Source: Gremmenia infestans (Eukaryota > Ascomycota > Leotiomycetes > Helotiales > Hamatocanthoscyphaceae). Taken from it: a DNA stretch of 64,000 bases. A model generated the notes under the pieces. That model saw only the letters and a program-made list of their open reading frames with translations, ran no database searches and was not told where the DNA came from. The stretch spans positions 1,302,001 to 1,366,000 of the forward strand of contig JAFEVB010000008.1 in assembly GCA_032629725.1 (NCBI GenBank). The letters are read 5' to 3'. A program made the translations under genes and the position numbers. Positions 24,205 to 34,746 of this stretch are shown here, one piece after another (positions within the stretch are counted from its first letter, which is position 1; each line of letters begins with the position of its first letter).

Positions 24205-26142
24205 ATGGCTACAGGTATTGTCATCCCCCTTCCAGCTACCAAATGGAGCATTGGCTTACGCTCACCAGTCCGCATTTGTGTCTGCGGAGACGAGGCTACT
24301 GGGAAATCCAGTCTGATCACTTCTCTGGTGAAGGATGTCTTCGTCACCAACAAAATCCAATCCGTTCTCCCTCAGATCACAATCCCTCCCAGTATTGGGA
24401 CTCCCGAAAATGTCACCACGACCATCGTCGATACCTCAGCGTTACCACAAGAACGGAATACACTGCGAAAAGAGATTCGGAAATCGAATGTCATATTGCT
24501 AGTCTACTCAGATCACTATAGCTATGAGCGAGTTGCCTTGTTCTGGATGCCCTACTTCCGCTCTCTCGGAGTCAATGTACCGGTTGTCCTATGTGCGAAC
24601 AAGTCGGATCTGCCGACAAACGGGAACACAGCTCAGGTGGTGGAAGATGAGATGTTGCCAGTGATGGCGGAATTCAAGGAGATAGATTCTTGCATACGGA
24701 CGAGCGCCCGGGAACACCATAATGTTAATGAGGTTTTCTTCCTTTGCCAGAAGGCTGTCACACATCCAATTGCACCTCTTTTCGATTCGAAAGAGGGCAG
24801 CCTCAAACCTGCTGCAGTGGCTGCTTTGAAGAGAATATTCTATCTATCAGATAAGGATCAAGACGGGTACTTGAACGATCAAGAGATGCACGATTTCCAG
24901 GCAAAATGTTTCGAGAAATCATTACCGGACATTGATCTTGAAAATATCAAATACTCTATAAGTCGGGCTTCACCAAATTCCGATATCCAGAAAGGGATCG
25001 ACCAGAGCGGCTTTATTCATCTTAACAAGATCTTTGCAGAAAAAGGGAGACATGAGACTATATGGATCATTCTGCGGAAATACCAGTATACAGATAGTTT
25101 AAGCTTGAAAGACAGCTTTCTTCATCCCAAGTTTGACATCCCGGAATACTCATCAGCCGAGTTGAGTCCTGCTGGTTACCGATTTTTTGTCGACCTTTTC
25201 CTACTTTTTGATCAGGACAACGACGGTGGCCTGAACGATTCCGAGCTGGATTCGCTCTTTGCCCCTACTCCAGGACAGCCACCTTTCTGGTTGGAAACTT
25301 CATTCCCGTCCTCTACCGTCCGTAACGAGGCCGGCCATATCACTCTCCAAGGATGGCTAGCACAGTGGTCAATGACCACTTTCGTTTCTCCGACTACCAC
25401 TTTAGCATATCTGGCGTACTTAGGCTTCGAACCTCCAAACCCCCGAGACTCGACTGCCTCAGCCCTCAAAATCACCAAGTCCCGGAAACGGAGGCGTCGT
25501 CCTGGCCGCGTAGAGAGAAATGTTGTTCTCTGCTATGTCCTTGGTGCTCCCCATTCTGGCAAATCATCTCTCCTAGACGCCTTTCTCAACCGACCTTTCG
25601 ATACTCTCTACAGGCCAACGCTGAGACCGCGTACAGCAGTCAATAGTGTTGAATTGCAGGGTGGAAAGCAATGCTATCTCATCTTAGAAGAGCTCGGTAA
25701 TCTCGAACCCGCAATCCTAGAGAATCAAGCAAAGCTAGATGCTTGCGATTTGATATGCTACACCTACGACTCTTCGGATCCAGACTCATTCTCACATATC
25801 GTTTCATTGCGAACAAAGTACCCTCAGCTCGACGAGCTCCCAAGTATCTACACGGCGTTGAAAGCGGATCAAGACAAAACAACGCAAAGGTCAGAAGCGC
25901 AGCCAGATGAGTACACTATGGGCTTGAATATGAACGCCCCGTTGCATGTCAGTGTTACATGGAATAGCATTAGTGAGCTCTTCATTACTCTAGCGGAAGC
26001 AGCTACGAATCCTAGCTCGGCATTCCCCAAGAGCGAGGAGGAAGCTCCAGATCGCACGAGTTTGTATGTTGCTCTTGGAGCTACGGGATGCGCCATGCTG
26101 GCTGTGTTTATGATTTACAAGAGGACTACGAACGCAAATTGA
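24205..26142 (+). CDS. Mitochondrial Rho GTPase Gem1 (Miro)
   Basis: Tail-anchored GTPase of the outer mitochondrial membrane. It controls mitochondrial distribution and inheritance and, in yeast, regulates the ER-mitochondria encounter structure. The gene is intronless and encodes 645 aa, the normal Miro length. The order is canonical. An N-terminal GTPase has its P-loop at residues 28-36 (GDEATGKSS), with NKSD as the G4 motif. EF-hand 1 is at about 216 (DKDQDGYLNDQE) and EF-hand 2 at about 336 (DQDNDGGLNDSE). A second GTPase has its P-loop near 447 (GAPHSGKSS). A C-terminal transmembrane anchor lies at about 619-640 and ends in YKRTTNAN. All key motifs are intact. The second GTPase domain has ALKAD at the G4 position, as usual for a divergent domain. 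High confidence. Confidence 0.96.
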   Translation: MATGIVIPLPATKWSIGLRSPVRICVCGDEATGKSSLITSLVKDVFVTNKIQSVLPQITIPPSIGTPENVTTTIVDTSALPQERNTLRKEIRKSNVILLVYSDHYSYERVALFWMPYFRSLGVNVPVVLCANKSDLPTNGNTAQVVEDEMLPVMAEFKEIDSCIRTSAREHHNVNEVFFLCQKAVTHPIAPLFDSKEGSLKPAAVAALKRIFYLSDKDQDGYLNDQEMHDFQAKCFEKSLPDIDLENIKYSISRASPNSDIQKGIDQSGFIHLNKIFAEKGRHETIWIILRKYQYTDSLSLKDSFLHPKFDIPEYSSAELSPAGYRFFVDLFLLFDQDNDGGLNDSELDSLFAPTPGQPPFWLETSFPSSTVRNEAGHITLQGWLAQWSMTTFVSPTTTLAYLAYLGFEPPNPRDSTASALKITKSRKRRRRPGRVERNVVLCYVLGAPHSGKSSLLDAFLNRPFDTLYRPTLRPRTAVNSVELQGGKQCYLILEELGNLEPAILENQAKLDACDLICYTYDSSDPDSFSHIVSLRTKYPQLDELPSIYTALKADQDKTTQRSEAQPDEYTMGLNMNAPLHVSVTWNSISELFITLAEAATNPSSAFPKSEEEAPDRTSLYVALGATGCAMLAVFMIYKRTTNAN

Positions 26143-26391
26143 TGCTCACCGCAGATTGTGTTGAGAGAAGAGCATTACGGAAACTTGAGGATCGACGGCT
26201 TGAAAGATTGACAGTGTCACATCCATGGCACTTTCGTGTTAATGCATAGCGGCATTGACTGCGGACCTATGACTTTTTAATTAATGATACCCATCTCTTC
26301 TCCGACACTCCAATGTATCTACGCGCTTGGGGCTCAAGCTGAGTGCCCAATACTACTTAATATTAATATTCAAATAGCAAAGTTCCATTAA

Positions 26392-27527
26392 CTAGTTCTT
26401 TTCAACATTTTTACATAAACAATGTTTAATTTCACTGGCTAACATTTCAATATACCGCTTTCCTTGGGGGAGAGCTACACAGTCAGTTAAGAAAGTTTCA
26501 CAAGAAAGGAAGCACAACATACCACCATCCAAATGCATAAACGGATGCGGAACCCCCAAGAACCTCTTCACTGTAACCTCACAACCCGCCTCTACCAACC
26601 TCCTCGCATATGCCTCCCCCTCATCCCTAAGCGGATCACACCCCGCCGTATAAATCACCGTCTTCGGCAGTCCCTCAAAATCTGGCGCTTTCATCAAATC
26701 CGCAAACCATCCTACGTCACTCTTCTGCTGCTTCCTCTCTGTGGCATCCTTACACCATTTCAGCATATCAAACCACTTCAACCGCGCCCAGTCGAGCATG
26801 GGCGCGTATTCCATGCTCATCATCGAGGGATACGGACTCTGGGATGCACAAGTGTATTTGCTCACATCATCTACCGTCGGAGTCCCCGCCGCTACAAGCT
26901 TTAGTGGAATGTTAGCATCTCGAGCAAGATGTGTCATTATCAGCGCGATGCTGCCGCCTGCTGAGGGGCCGCCGACTGAGATCCGGTTAGGGTTGATGTT
27001 GAAGCGCCCGCCGGGGAGGCTATGTATTGCAGCGCGGCGAAGGAGTCGAGGATTCCGGTTGGGAAGGGATGCTCGGGGATGAGACGGTAGGATATATCTA
27101 TTACTGCTACGGAGGCAAGGGCTACGATGTGTTTGCAGATGTGGGCTTCTGTGTCGAGGTCGCCTAGACTCCAGCCTATTCCCAGATCAGCACTTTGCTT
27201 CCAAGGTCACAGGGTACTATTACCTCCGCCGTGGTAATCAATATGTACTGGCCAGGGCCCGGGAGTAGCAGGTTCGTATATCCTGACTTCGATCTCTGCC
27301 CCTCCATGGCCTGGCACTTTCGAATCATATGTCCTTGCGGCTTCGGGAGCCGGTGCTGTACCGTATGAGTAGAGGGTGGATTATTTTGCGCGTAAGGAGT
27401 CGAGGTCGATGGGTTTGTTAGGGATAGGAGCTACATGCTTATCGTAAAGGGAAATGAAGGCAGGGTCGAGGGAGGAAAGAACAGAGGGGTGGATGGGGTG
27501 GTTGAGGTCTTCATTGTGTTTGAACAT
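26392..27527 (-). pseudogene. Broken alpha/beta-hydrolase (HSL-type esterase) gene
   Basis: Remnant of an alpha/beta-hydrolase of the hormone-sensitive-lipase/arylacetamide-deacetylase type. Recognisable parts run in order from about 27527: FKHNEDLNHPIHPSVLSSLD; the oxyanion motif HGGGW, created by a 48-nt intron at 27176-27223; SYRLIPEHPFP; the nucleophile elbow GGPSAGGSIA; the acid region AGCDPLRDEGEAYA; and the catalytic-His region GVPHPFMHLDG. A second 48-nt intron lies at 26475-26522. Two lesions interrupt it. An in-frame TAA at 27381-27383 stands where a Tyr codon is expected before STLYSYG. One base is missing in or near the C run at about 27013-27016, shifting frame before GGRFNINPNR. 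Splice signals and all catalytic regions are otherwise preserved, so inactivation looks recent; assembly error is an alternative for the frameshift. The usual elbow is GDSAGG, but GPSAGG occurs in fungal members. Confidence 0.75.
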
Positions 27528-30405
27528 TGCTGTTGTTGCTGTTTCTTTGAAACATAAAAGCGGTCGAAGCATCTTGAAGGAACAAATTCGAGAAATCAAG
27601 GAAGAAATATGCCAAGAAGAGAAGAGGTAGTAAACAGACAAAACCCCAATAACGTATCGATAGATGGGCCGAACAGCTAGATCACCTTGAGCAGGAAATA
27701 TACCAACTTACCTGTAACTTTAAGTAAGCTAATCTTACCACCATTACGTATGCTTCTGCTCTCGTTGCCCGGAATTCCTAAAGGGACATCCACGATGTCC
27801 ACGCAACGTTGAAGATACGAGGGGAATGGAGCTCGCTCTTGCTATTGATATCGGCATCGGCCCGGTAAATCTGTTGGTGGCAGTAGCGTGGCGCTGCGTA
27901 CATGCAGGGGTGGAAGAGTGGAGATCTCGATATACGAACCGACCTCACAGCTTCATTTAAGGACAAAGTCAGCATCAAAACAGGGAATTATGACAGTTCA
28001 ACGTTTAGAGCGCAGTTATTCTTACGGTCTCGGAGTCTATGCTCAAGCAAGTTGCCGAAACACAAGGAGTATTGATTAAGCAGCATAGGCCTTGAGTATA
28101 ACTATGTAGTTAGGCTATATGTGGTCTAGTAGAGCTTGACTGGACCTACCTCTGAATGTTTCCTTGGGCGCTGCATGTGGATAAGTTTGATTTCTTGTTA
28201 TGTGTAGTGTTTCTGCAGTTTCAAACCCTTGATTGAAGTACTTGACAATCACTTCAGCAAGTTATGCCTCCGTCAACTTTTCTTATATTCCCAAGTTGGC
28301 ATCAAACCGGAATTAGCGGTATGACCTTATCCTGCCACTTGTTGAGAATCCTGCCCCTAAGATCATTCTCATCGCGTATGGCATGTCAATAGCCATGTTG
28401 CGGAAACATACAACGAATTTCATCTGGAGTTGGGTCTCTCATCAGCTGGCCCAATAACCTCGAATTCCACTGCCAACTTCTCACAAAGAGCAATATCATA
28501 CGGTTCAGTCATCTCGAGCGCCCAGATCGTGCTAGCTATGAATACGAACTCAAGCTGCAACAATCTTTCGGACAGACAAGGAGGGCAGGTGTTCCCCTGA
28601 TGAATCTCATAGAAGCTAGCCCGGTTTTTAACCATAAAAACCTCCTAAGGCGGGGAAAGCTATACCCTGCTCCAAACGTCGATTGATCCCGCTGATCAGG
28701 TCGCCGATTCCAACACGTACAAGTTTGTTTCTTCTTTCGCCAAGATGTCCTTGACACAAGTTAGGTTCATGATCCGAGGTGTGCGCTAACTTCGGGCGGT
28801 GGGGTATAAAGACGTCGTTTGTGATGGCAACAGATGACCACCCGTGTTGGGCTCCACTAGCTATCACCTTGTCTCCTAGTGGCATATTTTGATTGACCCA
28901 AGCCAGAGCTCTTGGAATCCTCCCAAGGTTGGAGCAAAGATTACCCGAGGTTTCCAAGTCATGTTTCTGCTATTGTTTACCTCCACAGGTACGATTGCAT
29001 ATACCCGCGACGAAAGTGGTGGATCTCTGGGACAGTGGCTGATCACTGGAAACTTGTATGTTTTTGCGAACACAATCTTGGAAATATATCCTCGGCGATC
29101 GTTTAAGTTTGTTTGCGGAGCAGATGCCACCGAGTGGATGCCCACCGAGAAAGAGATTTTAAACCCACGCCGAAAGGAGAGCTGCCAACCTGATCACAAG
29201 CCATCCATCAATCTTTCCTCCGCAATATCAGAACCACATTGCTTTTGTTTTGCGGATTTGCAGCTTTGAATGCTTCTTTCGATGAGGTAAACAACACACT
29301 TGGAGCTGCACCCTCGAGCTTTCGGACGTGGGCTGTCGATTTAGGCTTCGACAGGAGTATTAAATGTTCACCAGTCTGCTCCTCCTCAATTGCACGCAAA
29401 AATGGACTACAACTGACGTTGGAGGATCATGATAGGCTGTGGCATGCTGGTACGCCGGACCTCAAACTCGCCAACGTGAGTATGTGACGAGTGATTCTAT
29501 ATACCCCTCGAGGTTACTTCACGAATTGCCACAGGATTCGTAATATTCCATCATGTGAAGAAACATGGCAAAGGACACTATCCCTGCATCTCGAACGAAT
29601 CAAAGAGCTCAGGACATCTCAGAGCGCAAGCCTATCATGTGCTGCTTTCAGCTTTATGCCAATCGAACTTTCATGAAAATTCAAAAGCTCATCGTGGGGC
29701 GAGAAGTTCTCAGCTCAAGTTCTCGTATGGTTATGTAAAGAACACCTTGGTCTTTAAGTTGGAATTGACTTGTGTGCCTCCCTCTCACGAATATCTCAAG
29801 ACTAACAATAGATCAGGGAAGAGACTGCTATCCTGGACACTCGGCAGGATAGGAAGGCATTCTCTAAGGTATGGCCTATGCACGTAACAACTTGTAGCTC
29901 TCATGTCTCTCGCCCCAACTCATACATACATGCAGCATACAAATCGTCGTCAACTCTTCCGAGCGTCCCTCAATAATCACCTCGATTTAGAAGTTGAAAT
30001 TTGGATGGAAAGAAGAGGCTGTGATGATTATATTGCCACACGAGATTATAGTAGTACGCAATCGAGGAGGCTATGGAAAGCATGCTTGACTCTTTGTGGA
30101 AGATATATTTTGCAGTGCTGTTGGGGAAGAAAGGGGAAGCCGGTCCTTAAAGGTCTAGAAAAGACCCGCTTTTATTAATGGCAGCCAATCAATACGCGTT
30201 TCAAAGCTCTGCGTGTAGAAATCACGACCGCTTGCTTGCTCACCTTCCTGCACAAAAAAAGAAACAAACCTTCCTCCTCCCATCCATCCATCCCATCCGC
30301 AGAGCCCTTTTTTAAACACGCATCTTCTTCTTCTTGATTTGAGCGCATAAAGACTCTTCATTTGTTCCCAATCCTCCTGCGACTTCCCCACCTTCCTCCA
30401 TAATC
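27528..30405. other. Gene-poor region with weak open frames
   Basis: About 2.9 kb without a gene I can support. On the plus strand, frames at about 28970-29270, 29239-29470 and 29530-29887 can be chained: a GTATGTGACG donor at 29477 and a GCCACAG acceptor near 29533 give a 55-nt intron. The resulting protein has no domain I know and no clear ATG for its second part. On the minus strand, 28420-28957 has short frames (PLGDKVIASGAQHGW; FVFIASTIWALEMTEP) that also fail to join cleanly. The region could hold a decayed or fast-evolving gene. The last 200 bases (CT-rich, 30200-30400) are the leader of the next gene. Confidence 0.35.
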
Positions 30406-32790
30406 ATGGCTGCTGTATGTTGTCCCTCAACCCATCCATCAACAGCTTCTCTTCTCCTTCAGCAACATATCGCATACCCAAAAGCATCTATCTCAACCCC
30501 AGACCCTTGACTACTCGAGGTTTCAGGCCCGGGGAAAAAAGTTGAAGCTAACATTTCTTTCTTACAGCAGCGCCCCCACAACTACAACAACCCAGCCTAC
30601 CTTCCAAACGGTGCTGCCGGAGGCCACTCTGGTATACCTGGAGCTGCGCCTTTACTCCCTAACAATGGCAGAGTTATACAGACCGGGGGAGTTAGAGTTC
30701 TCTGCGTAGCAGATGTGCGAGGTGAGATGGGACCGAAGCAGCGCGGCCAAAGTAAATAACGAGGCTGACCTTTGGACAGGAAATCTGAGATCTTTAAATG
30801 AACTGGCGAAACAAGCACGCGCGGATCACATCATTCATACCGGAGACTTTGGTTTCTACGATAGCACGTCACTGGATCGTATTGCAGACAAGTGAGGAAA
30901 TCTTCGTGCCTTTGCTCCGCCACCTACAAAGCTGACCATTCCAGAACCCTTAAGCACGTCGCCCAATATTCACCACTCATCTCAGAAAATGTGAAGAAGG
31001 CTATCAGCGCACCAGGCGGCCCAGTCAAGCAACGCTTCCAGCCCAGCGAACTTCCTCTATCCGAGCTACCACAATTCCTGGACGGAAGCCTAAAGCTCGA
31101 TGTTCCAGTCTACACAGTTTGGGGTGCATGTGAAGATGTGCGAGTATTGGAAAAGTTCCGGTCCAAAGAATATAAGGTCAATAAGCTCCATATCATCGAC
31201 GAGAATCAGTCCATGCTGTTGGAGATCGGTGGCGTAAAGTTGAGGTTGCTTGGTCTTGGTGGCGCGGTGGTGATGCATAAGCTGTTCGATAATGGTGAGG
31301 GAAGAACTACGATTGCGGGAGGTCAAGGCACTATGTGGACAACACTCTTACAGATGGGCGAACTCGTTGATGTTGCGAACCGAGTCTACGATCCTACGGA
31401 AACGCGTATATTCATCACCCACGCATCCCCAGCCCGTGAGGGTCTCCTGAACCAACTGTCTGTCACCCTTAAGGCCGATTTCTCGATCTCCGCAGGCCTA
31501 CATTTCCGATATGGTAGTTCATATAATGAATTCAGCGTCAATCCCACGTTGGATCATTACCGTGGAAAGCTAGCTGCTTCAAAGGCATCTTTCAATGATG
31601 TATGGGAGACTGTCAAGGGGGAGGTTCAGCCTGCCATTTCGCAAAATGAGGCGCAGCAAAACTTGCTAAATAATGCAATTGGTGTAGTCGACAAGATGCC
31701 CAGCACTGCTCTTGGTGGAAATCCATTTGGCGGTCCTGTTGGGGGAGCGAATGCTGGTGCCGCTGGACAGGTTGACGAAAGTGCTTTCAAGAACATGTGG
31801 AATTTCAATTTGGCTGATGCGGCTTTTGGATGGTTAGTTCTAGAGGTTCAGGACGGTAGAATTGGTACCGAGATGAGAGCTCAAGGTTTCAACTTTGCCC
31901 ACCGAGGAGCCAAGCAAGGCCATGCAAATCAACCCCCTCAACAACTTTCTCAAGCCCCATCGACTGGATCTGGAACTCCTGGCTCAAGCAATGCTCTCGT
32001 AGCATCTGCTCCAACAGGTCCGGCACAACGAAATCCTACGGCGCCTATTGCGGCGCCTGCTCCATTCAATCAAGGACAGCGTGGCCAGCAGAACCAAACA
32101 CAACCCAGAGGCCCCCCTAGCGATTCGCCAGCTCCTAAGCCGGCTACGCCCCAACCTCAATCTAATGTTGTCAACCTCCCCACTTCCAACAAAGAAAATG
32201 AGAAGACCGGCACACCAGCTGCCACAAACGGAGCGTCTAATGGTACAGCTGATGCTTCATCGCCTGGACCGAAGAATCAGACGGAGCCAATTATTGGTCT
32301 TTTCGTCATGAACGTTACTTCAGATGAGGCCGTCCAAGAATTGTTCAAAGAGGAAGATAAGGCCAAGATTGTCCGCATTGATAAGTGGGGCCAATCGAAC
32401 AAGGTGGTTGTTTTCAAAACTACCGAAGAGAGAGACAGCATTCTTGCCAATCTCCCAGATGATGTCAAGTCACGATCAAGTGAAGACAGAAGTCGGCCAC
32501 TGGTCAAGATCTTCCAGCAAAGAGAGAACAAGACATTTGCCGGAAACCGTGGTGGAGCCGGCACATGGGCCAGCAGCAGAGGTGGCAGTTCAAACACTCC
32601 ACAAGGCGGTTACCGAAGCAGTGGCGGTGGTGCAAGTGATAGTGAAGGTGGACGCGGCGGCCGTGGAGGTCGTGGAGCACCAAGGGGTGGACGAGGTGGT
32701 GAAGGGCGTGGTCGAGGACGTGGCCGAGGATTCAAAACCGAGTCTTCTCCAGCACCAGCGAGCGCGACCCCAGCCGCTGGTGACGCCTAA
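30406..32790 (+). CDS. DUF2433 metallophosphatase-like protein with RGG tail
   Basis: Protein of the fungal DUF2433 family, related to calcineurin-like metallophosphatases; the biochemical role is unknown. Four exons: 30406-30414 (encoding only MAA), 30568-30722, 30781-30891 and 30945-32790, giving 706 aa. Phosphoesterase-like motifs are visible: ADVRGNLRSLNELA (where classical enzymes have D-x-H-G-N), HTGDFGFYD, TVWGACEDVRVLE and IFITHASPAREG. From about residue 340 the chain is Pro/Gln/Asn-rich and disordered. A later globular block (IIGLFVMNVTSDEAVQELF) is followed by an RGG-box C-terminus (GGRGGRGGRGAPRGGRGG), a typical RNA-binding and arginine-methylation segment. The introns are 153, 58 and 53 nt. 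The CT-rich leader suggests strong expression. Because the first-motif His is replaced by Arg, normal two-metal catalysis is doubtful; I infer a binding or regulatory role. Confidence 0.85.
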
Positions 32791-33244
32791 ACAACTTTCA
32801 CGTTTCGACTCGATATTCCCTTGCTTTCCTCCAAAAGTCCGCTTTCCGATACATCGTCTTTAATCCTCACTATTTGTGAGTAGAAGATATTAATGGCCGT
32901 TGATTTTCATCGGCCGACTATCCATAGGTTATTATGATTTGGGACGGAGGTGGAGTTAAAGTAGCTTATGCTTCACAATATATGTGGGGGCGATGATAGC
33001 TTTTCTCTGTACTTTTGATCCCTATTATTTGCATCACTTGCTTCGGGGAGCGTTGCGTGTATTCTAGTTGCCAGAAAATCAAGAGCGCTGGTTGGTGGAT
33101 TCGGTAGGTTGTGTAAGTGTGAACGGCTTAGAAAATACTACAAAATCATTTGTACTTTTGGCCTTACATGGTTATACAATGTGATTTGCCCGCTCAGCAA
33201 CTATATACATATAATACACCTCAGCATCAACATACGGCAGCAAC
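32791..33244. other. Intergenic between convergent DUF2433 and coq5 genes
   Basis: 454 bases of 3' regions. T-rich and A-rich stretches around 33120-33210 could carry polyadenylation signals. No gene seen. Confidence 0.5.
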
Positions 33245-34334
33245 CTACACCTGCTCAACAGGCTTCACACCCTTGTGAATAGCCGCTACTCCAAATGTCA
33301 AGTCCTCCCATCCCTTCCCAGGAACCACAAACCCCGCTTCTTTAATCATGTCCCTAAACTGCTCCTGCTTAGGAAACTGCTCAATACTCTCCACCAAATA
33401 CTGATAACTCTCCCTATCCCCCGCAACCAACTGCCCAAGCAACGGTATAGCCCCAAAACTCCACCTCTTATAGATAGCATCGAGCAACGGATTTTGTACA
33501 CCACTAAACTCCAAACACGCGAAAACTCCACCCGGTTTCAACACTCTATAAGCTTCACGCAATGCAACGTCTTTATTCGTGAAGTTCCTAATGCCAAATG
33601 CAACAGTGTATAGATCGATACTGTTGCTGGGGATAGTATCTAGCTTTTCCGCATTAGCTACAAGCCAGGAGATGCGCGGCGAGTTGGCGTACGAGGTGGC
33701 GAGGGAGCGTTTCCGGCCCTCGGCGAGCATGGAGGGGTTTATGTCTGAGATGGTTATGGTAGAGGCGGGGGAGTTATTGATCTGCGTGGCGTGGTCGAGG
33801 AGGCGGAAGGCGATGTCGCCGGTGCCGCCGGCGATGTCGAGCATTGTCCAGCCGGCTGAGGGGGAGGTTGTGGTGGAGAGGCCGGGGTTGATGGAGCGGA
33901 CGAAGTGGTCCCTGTAGGGTTTATTGTTAGTTGTGGGGAGAGGCAAAGTAGAAGACTGGGGATTGGAGTGGATTGGAGTGGTATGGTGAATGGATTGATA
34001 ACTTACTTCCAGAGACGGTGGATTCCTAGGGACATGAAGTCGTTCATGGTATCGTACGAGGCTGCTACATTGTCGAAGACTCCCGCAACTATCATCATTG
34101 CTATCAGCCCAGTCTCAAACCCATTGCAGCTTCACATGTACCTCTAGCCTCCTTCTCGGCCTCAGCTACCGTCTCGAATCCAAAATGTGTCGTCCTCTCA
34201 TTATTAGTCGCAGGTTGTTGTGACGGGGACTCTGCTCTTCGCATGGAATGGGAGAAGTATCGAGGAGTTTGCGCGGAGAGGCATTGTAACTTTCTGGGCC
34301 GTAATAACGGTCGCAGAGCTGATCTTGTAGCCAT
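33245..34334 (-). CDS. Mitochondrial ubiquinone C-methyltransferase Coq5
   Basis: SAM-dependent methyltransferase of the UbiE/Coq5 family that methylates the 2-methoxy-6-polyprenyl-1,4-benzoquinol ring in ubiquinone synthesis, in the matrix-side CoQ synthome. Three exons: 34334-34142, 34088-34007 and 33911-33245, giving 313 aa. The introns are 53 nt (GTACAT/ATAG) and 95 nt (GTAAGT/ACAG). The start MATRSALRPLLRPRK is an Arg-rich, acid-free mitochondrial presequence. The small middle exon completes FDNVAASYDTMND and GIHRLWKDHFV, both Coq5 hallmarks. SAM motif I is LDIAGGTGDIAF. Later blocks include AFGIRNFTNKDVALREAYRV and a C-terminal FGVAAIHKG. Length and order match the family; complete. Confidence 0.94.
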
Positions 34335-34746
34335 TGGTACTCTGGTCTCCTGGCAGGCCTGTTGCTACCACGAATGTGTCTAGGTTGAGGTCTGTGGAAA
34401 AATCCGGTGCGAGGTCAAGGAGATACTTTTTGTCAGCCTTGTGTAAAATCAACCCACGGTCACGTGTAAATTTTCGAAGAATATCACTTCGTGAAAAGAT
34501 TATAATAGCGGGAGTTCAATTGTAGGGTGGAATCAAGATGTCTATAATTTATGCCTGAAAATAGTGGTGGTGGCTTGTTCGCAACTTTCTACTTTTTGTG
34601 CTAGCTTAAGTTTCACAACGGATGTCTACCCAAGCCTTACAAAACTTTCCAAGAGGGAGGGTTGGAGTTTATTAATCTTTCAACATAAAACGGATTATGA
34701 GACATATTGAAATGTTGGGCTTCACATAATGATTTGAAGTGCCTAC
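34335..34746. other. Intergenic, coq5 to rutA-like gene
   Basis: 412 bases between tandem minus-strand genes, including the coq5 promoter with a CACGTG at 34461-34466 (GGTCACGTG). No additional gene seen. Confidence 0.5.

Noticed and set aside
27381..27641. Separate small protein gene from 27641
   Set aside because: Its C-terminal half is clearly the N-terminus of the hydrolase remnant; the frame ends only because of the premature TAA.
28420..28957. Minus-strand frames with fairly protein-like sequence
   Set aside because: They lie in different phases and no GT-AG pair joins them cleanly; no family recognised.
33912..33946. coq5 starting at 33946 with MPLPTTNNKPY
   Set aside because: Those residues are intron sequence read through; splicing to the upstream exons gives the proper Coq5 N-terminus and mitochondrial presequence.
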